Of a stretch of 26,210 bases of DNA, positions 1 through 6,017 are shown piece after piece. Source of the stretch: DAIDHZ01 sp035480255. Lineage in GTDB: Bacteria > Chlamydiota > Chlamydiia > Chlamydiales > SM23-39. The position numbers were made by a program, and so were the translations under genes. Location: assembly GCA_964630875.1 (NCBI GenBank), contig CAZVXF010000020.1, forward strand, positions 1 to 26,210. The letters run 5' to 3'. The notes below the pieces were generated by a model. The model made no database searches and was not told the DNA's origin. It saw nothing but the letters and a program-made list of their open reading frames with translations. Every line of letters starts with the position of its first letter. Position 1 is the stretch's first letter.

Positions 1-129
1 AAGAATCGGTTTTTGCCAGCGTCGGATTTACCTCAAAATTCTTGTTCTCGCTCGCGCCTTGCCATTCGGCAAGGGTCGCTCGCTGCGAACAAGAATTTTG
101 AGGATCCTCCTTGCCAAATTCCCGATTCT
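1..129. repeat. Palindromic repeat element (MITE- or REP-like)
   Basis: The sequence is a nested inverted repeat. A perfect 17-bp arm at 31-47 (CCTCAAAATTCTTGTTC) is matched by its reverse complement at 87-103. An inner hairpin has CCTTGCC (57-63) against GGCAAGG (68-74) around an ATTC loop. The outer ends, AAGAATCGG at 1-9 and CCGATTCTT at 121-129, are also complementary. TCGCTCGC occurs on both flanks of the inner hairpin. No convincing gene lies inside. It resembles a non-autonomous palindromic element, but it could also act as an RNA hairpin or terminator for a gene outside the window. The left end coincides with the window edge, so its true extent is unknown. Confidence 0.6.
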
Positions 130-191
130 TCATGTAATTTCGGTATATCTATGTACGTAAATTATAATAATTCAATGTCTTTCGTGTTTAA

Positions 192-219
192 TTGTCATTA
201 ATTTGATTATTAATATAAT
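192..219 (+). promoter_or_regulatory. Sigma-70/66-type promoter for the Tyr/His-rich protein gene
   Basis: TTGTCA (192-197) and TATAAT (214-219) are separated by 16 bp, close to the housekeeping consensus. They lie about 40 bp upstream of the ATG at 258. The surrounding DNA is very AT-rich, so several TATAAT-like matches exist and the exact start is uncertain. An AAAGGA ribosome-binding site follows at 239-244, rather far (13 bp) from the ATG. Confidence 0.45.
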
Positions 220-257
220 TATAATTATATTTTGAATTAAAGGACGTTGGTTAATAT

Positions 258-587
258 ATGAAAAGAATTTTGTTTCTCTTTGCTTTCTTCTTTGCCGCAT
301 CTAGCGCTTCCGCGATGGTAAGAGCAGATGTTGGTCCTGGAGGTTATGGCATAAGTACTTACGACGGATATTATTATGATAATTATTATCCGTACTATTA
401 TAGTTATCCTTATAACTACTACTACTATGATTCTTGGTCATACCCATGGTACTATGGTAATTATTACTATAGACCATACTATGGAAACTACTGGTACGGT
501 CGGGGTTGGGGTGGACACCACGGCGGACACCACGGTGGACATCATGGCGGCCATGGCGGTGGACACCACGGTGGACATCACCATTAA
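258..587 (+). CDS. Small secreted Tyr/Gly/His-rich protein
   Basis: This 109-residue protein has a clear Sec signal peptide: a basic MKR start, a Phe/Leu/Ala core at residues 4-14, and a likely cleavage after ASA near residue 19. The mature part has two zones. Residues about 28-85 are dominated by Tyr with Asn, Asp, Gly and Trp. Residues about 86-109 are almost only Gly and His in HGG/HHGG units, ending in three His. The His tail could bind divalent metal and the Tyr-rich part could be adhesive or cross-linkable; both are inferences from composition. No family is recognised. The stop codon overlaps the stop of the convergent phosphatase gene in a shared ATTAAT palindrome. The gene is a predicted exported envelope or surface protein and appears monocistronic. 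Confidence 0.75.
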   Translation: MKRILFLFAFFFAASSASAMVRADVGPGGYGISTYDGYYYDNYYPYYYSYPYNYYYYDSWSYPWYYGNYYYRPYYGNYWYGRGWGGHHGGHHGGHHGGHGGGHHGGHHH

Positions 588-1138
588 TTGTTCCACGATT
601 CAATGATTCTTTGGTTTCTTTCGAAACCAAGAACACTGATCGAGGCAACAGTTAGGCCAAAGTTTCTACCCGCTGCTGGAGAAAGATAAATCCAGCGTGC
701 GGCAAGAGTTCTCAAAAAGTGGGCATGAGAAAAAAGAAGAATATCTTTTTTATCTCTTGTCCATTTTTCTATGAGTTGGTCTGCTCGGCAAGCTACTTGA
801 TCCGGCGTTTCTCCACCTGGCGCGCCATTCAGAAATACATTCCAATTTGGATTTGTGTTCCAAATTTCTGGAGTTGTCAGTCCTTCATAAGTTCCGTAAT
901 TCCACTCAACGGCTAAGGGTTCGATTAAGAAATTCGAAAAACCAGCTAACTCACATGTGCGTTTTGCTCTTTGCATTGGACTTGTATAAACTTGACTCAC
1001 ATTGATTTTGGACAATTTCTGACGGAGGTCTTTTGCTTGTGATTCTCCTGTTTGTGTCAGAGGAATATCTGAAAAGCTTGTATGCTGTCCGCTTCGCGAC
1101 CATTGTGTTTCTCCGTGTCTACACAGAACGATGCGCAT
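584..1138 (-). CDS. Histidine phosphatase family protein (phosphoglycerate mutase-like)
   Basis: This 184-residue protein carries the branch-1 histidine phosphatase signature. RHGE sits at residues 7-10, with His8 as the expected phospho-acceptor. Arg57 lies in TSPMQRA, an acidic Glu78 in VEWNYGTYEG, and the second catalytic His138 in SHAH. Members dephosphorylate small phosphometabolites or sugar phosphates, and the substrate cannot be read from sequence. Similar proteins are often annotated as phosphoglycerate mutase, CobC or GpmB, but the local context shows no cobalamin genes. The start overlaps the end of the upstream VKOR-like gene by 20 bp, so it is the last gene of a three-gene minus-strand operon. 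Length is normal for the family and there is no signal peptide, so it is cytoplasmic. Confidence 0.9.
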   Translation of the reverse strand: MRIVLCRHGETQWSRSGQHTSFSDIPLTQTGESQAKDLRQKLSKINVSQVYTSPMQRAKRTCELAGFSNFLIEPLAVEWNYGTYEGLTTPEIWNTNPNWNVFLNGAPGGETPDQVACRADQLIEKWTRDKKDILLFSHAHFLRTLAARWIYLSPAAGRNFGLTVASISVLGFERNQRIIESWNN

Positions 1139-2294
1139 AACGACCTTTTCTCAATGATAGAATTAGAATTGCGAGGGCAATGAGTCCATGGGTGATCATA
1201 GCTCCTTCGATTGTCCAAGCAAAAAATACGATTAGCAATGCGATGAAAATATTGAAATAGCGGGCATAACGCATATATTCTGAAAACGAGATCACTGAAA
1301 TCACAATCGTTAGAGCGCCAAGCATGGGATCTAACTGTTTTTGCGTCATGAGGTAAATGCCAATGAACAATGTAACAAGAAGATTCCAAGGAAAAGAGAC
1401 TCCCCAAAGAGATGCCTTCAAGATCTGATACAGAGGGGCATCAGCTGACGGAGTTTTTTTATCGACTTTTGCTCCTTTTATTTTTTTGTGACGCAAATAT
1501 CGGATGGCCGCAACCACTTCATCAATTGCTAGAGGAATTGGAATGAGCATGCAAAACGCTGTTACAAGACACAGTGTGCACCAGGTTCCCACAATGAGTG
1601 GCTGCGCGATGATTAGAATAACGCTGACAATACCTACTGGCACAACAAGGAGTCCAAAAAGAATGACCCCCCAAGGAGATGTGCGCCAACGCGCTTTTCC
1701 GCCGAAACATGTAGATAGGAATTCGAGTGTATAGGCAAGAGCGCCAAGTCCCGCATCAGGAACAGGGAAAAGCTTTGAAACGCTCGACGCTAATACTTTT
1801 TCAGTTCCATGAGGAAAAAAAGGGTCCCATACAGTGTGAATATATCCGAGTTGATAAGAGGCTAAATAGTGCGAAATCATCCAGCAGATAAATGCAAAAA
1901 AAGCGATGGGTAATCTTTGTGCCCAAGAAGAAGGGTTATAGCTCCAACCAGGTGGAATTGAAGGCTCCTCGTCCTCTTTTTGAAAAAATAGGATGGAGAG
2001 GGCGATGATGAGGATTCCAATGAGAGTATTGTTGATGTAAGCGCCATTGGTCTGAGCCCAAAAAATGAGGGGAGCAATTTGCAGCCAAATTCCGATTAGC
2101 GCAATCACCCAAAGGATTTGCATATTTCTACGAGCAAGTAAGCCAAGTATGATGAGCAAAAAACCTGAAATAAGATTGCTCAAGATAATTGGCGTACTTA
2201 GAATGTCAAAAGTGGTTGTCGAGGCAATGAGCCAAATCCCGCATAAGACAATTGAAAAGAAAACCCAAAAGGGGACTCGATATCTATTTTCCAT
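1119..2294 (-). CDS. Vitamin K epoxide reductase (VKOR)-like membrane protein
   Basis: This 391-residue polytopic membrane protein has about ten hydrophobic segments. Its middle part (about 125-270) matches the VKOR fold. A redox motif WCTLC (Cys239 and Cys242) sits in a membrane segment, preceded by a DPFF...VLASSVS loop (about 157-173), a PDAGLGALAY stretch (about 179-188) and RWRTSPW. VKOR enzymes pass electrons between a quinone and periplasmic thiol oxidants. The two loop cysteines of canonical VKOR are absent; the only other nearby Cys is Cys196. The flanking N-terminal (1-105) and C-terminal (290-391) membrane regions are extra to the VKOR core. The gene overlaps the epimerase by 11 bp and the phosphatase by 20 bp. 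The family call is secure, while the redox partner and substrate are unknown. Confidence 0.8.
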   Translation of the reverse strand: MENRYRVPFWVFFSIVLCGIWLIASTTTFDILSTPIILSNLISGFLLIILGLLARRNMQILWVIALIGIWLQIAPLIFWAQTNGAYINNTLIGILIIALSILFFQKEDEEPSIPPGWSYNPSSWAQRLPIAFFAFICWMISHYLASYQLGYIHTVWDPFFPHGTEKVLASSVSKLFPVPDAGLGALAYTLEFLSTCFGGKARWRTSPWGVILFGLLVVPVGIVSVILIIAQPLIVGTWCTLCLVTAFCMLIPIPLAIDEVVAAIRYLRHKKIKGAKVDKKTPSADAPLYQILKASLWGVSFPWNLLVTLFIGIYLMTQKQLDPMLGALTIVISVISFSEYMRYARYFNIFIALLIVFFAWTIEGAMITHGLIALAILILSLRKGRYAHRSV

Positions 2295-3330
2295 TGAGGT
2301 GATTCCTTGTATACCATTTTTGCGGATCTTTTAAGAGATCTTCAGTCATCATTGGCAGAGTTACTTCTAGTGAATGCTTTGGCTCCCAGCCTAGAAGTTG
2401 TTTTGCTTTGGAGGTGTCGAGTTCATAGTGGTCATCTGCGAAATCAATCATCCAAGGACGAATAAACGGTTGATGCTTAAATGCGAAGAGACATTGTAAA
2501 AAAGCGCCCATTTTTGCAAACCATTTGGGCACGCTATACGTTTTGAATTCTTTTCCAAATAAGAGACAAGATATCTCTCTTTGCATCGCATCATAGCTCA
2601 ATGTCTTGTCTTCTCCAATTAATAGAACTGTTTCTGGAGGAAGTTCTTTTCTTTTTTGCACCGCAAGTGTAATTGCATTCACAACATCATCCATGTGAAC
2701 AAAACAGGCGCCATGATGGATATTTCCCGCAAAAAGGCGGGAAATCAGTTTTTTTTCATAGATCCGCTGAATCTGATGACTAATGGGAATCGAATTACAA
2801 CCATCATCGTAAACACCTGCAATGCGTAAAATCACTGTCGGAATCGATCCTCGCAGTTCATGAATGATTTTTTCTGTTTGCGCTTTTGAGAGAGGATAGT
2901 CCCAAGTTGGATGGATCGGAGCTTCTTCCACGATGGGCATTCCGGGCTTTGTCGGAGCATGCACAAGCATCGTACTTGTAAAAATAAATTGTTCGACTTC
3001 AAAATTTTTGAGCTCCTTGAGAAGGCGCTCTGTTCCTTTCACTGTGATTTGGTCGTATTTTGGAGAATGCTGTTCAGAAAAACTATAGTAGGCAGCTAAA
3101 TGAATAACAGACTTGATTTTAGTTCCGTAAAAATTTTTAATGTGTGTAAATGCTTGGACGACACTTTCTTCAGATCCCATATCGACTGGGATCAGCTCCT
3201 CTTTTTCGGAAGCATAGATCGCTTTGAGAAGTTCAAAGCCCACAATTGGATTTTCTTGTCCAAGTCTTTTAACAACTTGAGTTCCAATTCTCCCAGAGCT
3301 GCCTGTTACAATAATCAATTCTTTGCTCAT
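2284..3330 (-). CDS. NAD-dependent epimerase/dehydratase (extended SDR)
   Basis: This 348-residue protein is an extended short-chain dehydrogenase/reductase. It has the nucleotide-binding turn TGSSGRIG (residues 9-16), an HLAA motif (77-80), Ser119 in the FTSTM strand, and the catalytic pair Tyr145/Lys149 in YPLSK. The C-terminal half (about 170-340) has the substrate-domain layout, with a GVYDDG loop and a final LLGWEPKHSLE segment typical of sugar epimerases and dehydratases. Length is normal. The exact sugar or steroid-like substrate is not determinable. It is the first gene of the minus-strand operon and overlaps the VKOR-like gene by 11 bp. Only 69 bp separate it from the divergent transporter gene at 3400, so both promoters must lie in that gap. 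Confidence 0.88.
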   Translation of the reverse strand: MSKELIIVTGSSGRIGTQVVKRLGQENPIVGFELLKAIYASEKEELIPVDMGSEESVVQAFTHIKNFYGTKIKSVIHLAAYYSFSEQHSPKYDQITVKGTERLLKELKNFEVEQFIFTSTMLVHAPTKPGMPIVEEAPIHPTWDYPLSKAQTEKIIHELRGSIPTVILRIAGVYDDGCNSIPISHQIQRIYEKKLISRLFAGNIHHGACFVHMDDVVNAITLAVQKRKELPPETVLLIGEDKTLSYDAMQREISCLLFGKEFKTYSVPKWFAKMGAFLQCLFAFKHQPFIRPWMIDFADDHYELDTSKAKQLLGWEPKHSLEVTLPMMTEDLLKDPQKWYTRNHLNGK

Positions 3331-3399
3331 AAGTTCTTTTTGGAGTTGTTGATAAAATATTTCAAGAGAAAAAAAGGAACATCGTGATAAACTGGTTTC

Positions 3400-4305
3400 A
3401 TGACAACAACTTCAGGCAGAACGATTCAAAACCGCACCGTTTTAGGTGTAGTACTGATGCTTATAGGTCTGGCTCTTTATCCCTTATCCGATGCATTTGT
3501 TAAACATTTAATGGGAACTTATACTGTTTATCAAACAAGTTTCCTGCGGTCTTTCACGCGCCTCCTCCCACTTCTCGTGGCTGTATTCATGCAAGGGGGG
3601 GTAAAAAAGATCCTAGGTACAAGTTGTTATAAGCTTCACGCAATTCGCTTGAGTGTGAATTTAGCGTATACTCTTCTGTTCATGTTTTCGTACACAATCG
3701 CTTCACTCACAACTGTTTACACTCTGAGTTATACATCTCCACTATTTATGATCTTATTGAGCGCAATCTTGCTCAAAGAAAGTGTTGGTAAAGAGAAATG
3801 GTTCGCTGTTTTTGCGGGACTTGTTGGAGTCATTATTGCCATGCGACCTGGTAGTGGTGTCTTTGAAATGGCAGCGTTTGTTGTCCTTTTTGCGACATTT
3901 TTAGGTGCGTTGAACAAAATATTAATGCGGAAACTTGCTGCAACGGAACACAGTTTAGCTCTTGCTGTCTATCCAAATATTGTGATGGTATTAGCAATGG
4001 CCCCCATTCTCTTATTTCAATGGCAACCAATGCCTTGGGAACATTGGCTTCTGTTTGGAATTGTGGGTATTATCACAGCGGCAGGTCAATATGCTATTGC
4101 TCAGGCTCTTCGTTTTGCTCAAGGATCGACCCTTGCGCCAATCGATTACTCTAGCTATTTCTGGGTGATCGCCCTTGATTTTTTTTGGTGGCAGAAAGCG
4201 CCAGATCTTTACACAATTTGTGGTGCTGTAGTAATAGTGGGAAGTAATCTATATATTCTTTATAGAACCCGTAGAGAACAAGCGCTTGCAAAAGGTATAG
4301 CATGA
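3400..4305 (+). CDS. DMT-superfamily (EamA) transporter
   Basis: This 301-residue protein has about ten predicted transmembrane helices arranged as two EamA repeats (about 15-145 and 160-292). A characteristic end of the first repeat reads AGLVGVIIAMRPG, and the second half closes with GAVVIVGSNLYI. Members export or import metabolites such as amino acids, nucleotide sugars or S-adenosylmethionine. Intracellular bacteria use this family for host-derived metabolites, but the substrate here is unknown. The ATG at 3400 has only a distant AAAGGA upstream. The stop overlaps the ATG of the next gene as ATGA, indicating translational coupling. The gene is divergent from the epimerase operon. Confidence 0.88.
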   Translation: MTTTSGRTIQNRTVLGVVLMLIGLALYPLSDAFVKHLMGTYTVYQTSFLRSFTRLLPLLVAVFMQGGVKKILGTSCYKLHAIRLSVNLAYTLLFMFSYTIASLTTVYTLSYTSPLFMILLSAILLKESVGKEKWFAVFAGLVGVIIAMRPGSGVFEMAAFVVLFATFLGALNKILMRKLAATEHSLALAVYPNIVMVLAMAPILLFQWQPMPWEHWLLFGIVGIITAAGQYAIAQALRFAQGSTLAPIDYSSYFWVIALDFFWWQKAPDLYTICGAVVIVGSNLYILYRTRREQALAKGIA

Positions 4306-4595
4306 AAGAAAACGACTATCATTTATCTTTGAAAAAAGAAATCGAACATTTTTTAGCAGCCTTAAGGCATTATACGTTGCAACCAGTGGGCGTTGAAAGA
4401 CAGCGTCTTGCTAGCGTTATGGAAGGCCATTTGAAGGTCATTTTAGCCACAGTACCTGAAATTAAAAGGCTTGGAATTCATAAGGAAGCCGTTGCAGTAG
4501 AAAATGCTTTTAAAGCGTACATGAAATCAGCATCAGCAGAGAACTATGCTGCTCTTGAGCATACAGTCGTCACATTAAACGACTTCAATTGTTGA
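4302..4595 (+). CDS. Small helical protein coupled to the DMT transporter
   Basis: This 97-residue soluble protein has no recognised domain. It is rich in Ala, Glu, Lys and Leu, lacks membrane segments and signal peptide, and looks almost entirely alpha-helical, probably a short helical bundle (about 7-25, 33-50, 55-78, 80-92). It contains Cys only at the last position. Its ATG overlaps the transporter stop (ATGA), so it is almost certainly translated from the same message. A role as a modulator or chaperone of the transporter is plausible only from this coupling. The region beyond its stop has T-rich runs but no clean terminator hairpin before the palindromic element at 4681. Confidence 0.7.
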   Translation: MKENDYHLSLKKEIEHFLAALRHYTLQPVGVERQRLASVMEGHLKVILATVPEIKRLGIHKEAVAVENAFKAYMKSASAENYAALEHTVVTLNDFNC

Positions 4596-4680
4596 CTTCG
4601 AAATCTTTTTCTATCTTTTTTCGCGTGCCCAAGTAATGGATCTAACTCATTATTATCTGCAGACTTGCGTAAGCGCATAA

Positions 4681-4846
4681 AGATGGAATTGCAAAACTCC
4701 ATTTGGCTCCAAATTTGCCCTTTTTTCATTGGATTCAATTTTTTGCAAATTGCCTAAGGCCCAATAGGTTATGTCAATTTGCACAAATTGAACCAATGAA
4801 AAAATCATCAAATTTTGCGCACAAAGCGAGTTTTGCAATTCCATCT
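4681..4846. repeat. 166-bp palindromic repeat element, full copy
   Basis: Terminal arms at 4681-4699 (AGATGGAATTGCAAAACTC) and 4828-4846 are perfect 19-bp reverse complements. Internally, a TTTTTTCATTGGATTCAA block (about 4731-4740 and flanks) pairs with the TTGAACCAATGAAAAAA block around 4788-4804. The whole element can therefore fold into one long imperfect hairpin with its centre near 4755-4765. No coding potential is evident. The right half reappears at 5776-5849. This is the signature of a MITE-like element mobilised in trans. No clear target duplication was seen. Confidence 0.7.
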
Positions 4847-4915
4847 AAAGTTTAATCACGTATAATTATAGTTAATATCAAATTCAATTAACTTAATTAC
4901 TTATGAATTAAGTAT

Positions 4916-4921
4916 TATAAT
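4916..4921 (+). promoter_or_regulatory. Possible -10 element upstream of the candidate RNA
   Basis: A TATAAT hexamer lies in a very AT-rich stretch (4860-4930). The -35 position 17 bp upstream reads TTAATT, a weak match. Transcription would begin near 4928, just before the GC-richer structured region that starts around 4950. Confidence 0.25.
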
Positions 4922-4944
4922 TTATTTCAGTTTAATAGAATAGT

Positions 4945-5129
4945 GTTATGGGGATGTCTGCAGGCACCCTCTTTGCTGTCGTGAATCAGAAATTGAGGGG
5001 GATTAGAAAGCTGCCCAGATTTTCAGTAGAAACTAGCGCAAGTTCGTACGAAAAACGTGGTGTAGCTGACGATATCCGAATCGATTTCTGATTCAGAACG
5101 AGATTGAGGAGGTTTCCTAGGAACCTCTG
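4945..5129 (+). ncRNA. Candidate structured RNA of unknown function
   Basis: A long-range stem pairs 4983-4993 (GAATCAGAAAT) with 5084-5094 perfectly. It extends inward by three pairs and outward through TCGT (4979-4982) with ACGA (5098-5101) and CCTC (4968-4971) with GAGG (5106-5109). GGAT (5000-5003) with ATCC (5074-5077) and TCAG with CTGA continue the rod inward. A separate hairpin (GAGGTT at 5109-5114 with AACCTC at 5122-5127) follows. The block is GC-richer than its surroundings and has no ORF. A rod of about 180 nt resembles 6S RNA in size and shape, but no conserved 6S sequence was recognised. It could instead be the 5' leader of the repeat protein at 5373 or a decayed element. Confidence 0.3.
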
Positions 5130-5372
5130 TTGGCAATAAAAGTAAAACCTATGTGGGGTTTGATAGAAGAGAATATCTTTCCAATGTCAATGGTTGATTG
5201 AAGGAGAAGTCTAGAAGAATACAAAAATATTGAGCCCGGGTGTGCCAAAACCTAAGCCGTTCGAGAAACCTCGAAATGATGTTCTTCTTACAAAGCCTAA
5301 AGGGCCAGGACAAAGGTAACTTGGAGATCAGTTCCCACATAACAATGCGAAAAATAATAATCAGGAGAAAAC
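5130..5372 (+). other. Leader region before the repeat protein
   Basis: No gene was found in these 243 bases. AAACC (about 5145-5149) can pair with GGTTT (about 5157-5161) in a small hairpin. A good ribosome-binding site, AGGAGAAAAC, ends directly before the ATG at 5373. Otherwise nothing is recognised. It may be the untranslated leader of the following gene if transcription starts near 4928. Confidence 0.3.
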
Positions 5373-5705
5373 ATGAAAGACCAGAATATGAATAAGGGAA
5401 ACGATTCTTGGAATAAGGGCTCAAGCAAGAATCAAAACAAAGTTGAAAGGGCAGACCAATACGATACTCAACACAAGTTTGATAGAACAAGTAAAAACGA
5501 TACGCAAAACAAGTTCGATAGAACAGGTAGAAACGATATCCAAAACAAGTTTGATAGAACAAGTCGAAATGATATCCAAAACAAGTTTGATAGAACAAGT
5601 CGAAACGATATCCAAAACAAGTTTGATAGAACAGGTAGAAACGATATCCAAAATAAAGTCGAGAGACCGAACAAAAACGACAAAGATAAAAGAAAAGCTG
5701 GATAA
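5373..5705 (+). CDS. Low-complexity protein made of 12-residue repeats
   Basis: This 110-residue, highly charged, Asn/Asp/Lys/Arg-rich protein contains five near-perfect 12-residue units of the form KFDRT(S/G)(R/K)ND(I/T)QN (residues 35-94). Diverged units KVERADQYDTQH (23-34) and KVERPNKNDKDK (95-106) flank them. It has no signal peptide, membrane helix or Cys, and is probably intrinsically disordered or a regular solenoid of short units. The strong AGGAG site 8 bp before the ATG and the rho-independent terminator after the stop support the plus strand. The repeat leaves other frames open, including a 209-codon antisense ORF, which I reject. The function is unknown; a basic repetitive protein could bind nucleic acid or a host partner. 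Confidence 0.7.
   Translation: MKDQNMNKGNDSWNKGSSKNQNKVERADQYDTQHKFDRTSKNDTQNKFDRTGRNDIQNKFDRTSRNDIQNKFDRTSRNDIQNKFDRTGRNDIQNKVERPNKNDKDKRKAG
5475..5654 (+). repeat. 36-bp tandem repeat, five units
   Basis: Five consecutive 36-bp units encode the 12-residue motif inside the gene at 5373. The central units (about 5547-5654) are almost identical at the DNA level, including synonymous positions, which indicates recent unit gain by slippage or recombination. Copy number is likely to vary between strains. Confidence 0.85.
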
Positions 5706-5735
5706 GGTCGTCTCCTTTATCTAATTCTCGAGCAC

Positions 5736-5765
5736 GTGATGGCTTGCCATCACGATGCTTTTTAT
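5736..5765 (+). terminator. Rho-independent terminator
   Basis: GTGATGG (5736-5742) and CCATCAC (5747-5753) form a perfect stem around CTTG. It is followed by GATGC and then a T-rich tail (TTTTTATTCTTC). It lies 31 bp after the stop of the 12-residue repeat protein. Confidence 0.75.
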
Positions 5766-5775
5766 TCTTCTTTTT

Positions 5776-5849
5776 CAATGGGTTATGTCAATTTGCACAA
5801 ATTGAACCAATCCTCAAATTTTGCACACATTGCGAGTTTTGCAATTCCC
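5776..5849 (+). repeat. Half copy of the 166-bp palindromic element
   Basis: This stretch matches the right half of the element at 4681-4846 (positions about 4762-4843), sharing GGTTATGTCAATTTGCACAA, ATTGAACCAAT and GAGTTTTGCAATTCC with a short deletion and a few substitutions. The left half is missing. The rest of the gap to the next gene (5850-6017) shows no gene, terminator or strong promoter. Confidence 0.75.
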
Positions 5850-6017
5850 TCCTAATCATACTGCTTGTGAAAATTATCAAATTGGATTTAAAACGATATT
5901 AGAGTTCTAGAATGACTTAGGATTCGCAATTTTAAGGATTTTTTGCCGATTTTGGTTCATAGAACCTGAAATCCATTGGAAATTAAGTGACGCGCAAGAT
6001 CGGATCAGAGAGCCCAA

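Noticed and set aside
13..201. 62-codon ORF at the window start
   Set aside because: It runs through the palindromic repeat, has no ribosome-binding site, and its composition looks non-coding.
301..648. 115-codon minus-strand ORF
   Set aside because: Antisense to the Tyr/His-rich secreted protein; it owes its length to the GC-rich repeats and has no start signals.
5149..5778. 209-codon minus-strand ORF with repeated YRFDLFYQTCFG units
   Set aside because: It is the antisense shadow of the 36-bp tandem repeat, which keeps other frames open. The plus-strand gene has the ribosome-binding site and terminator.
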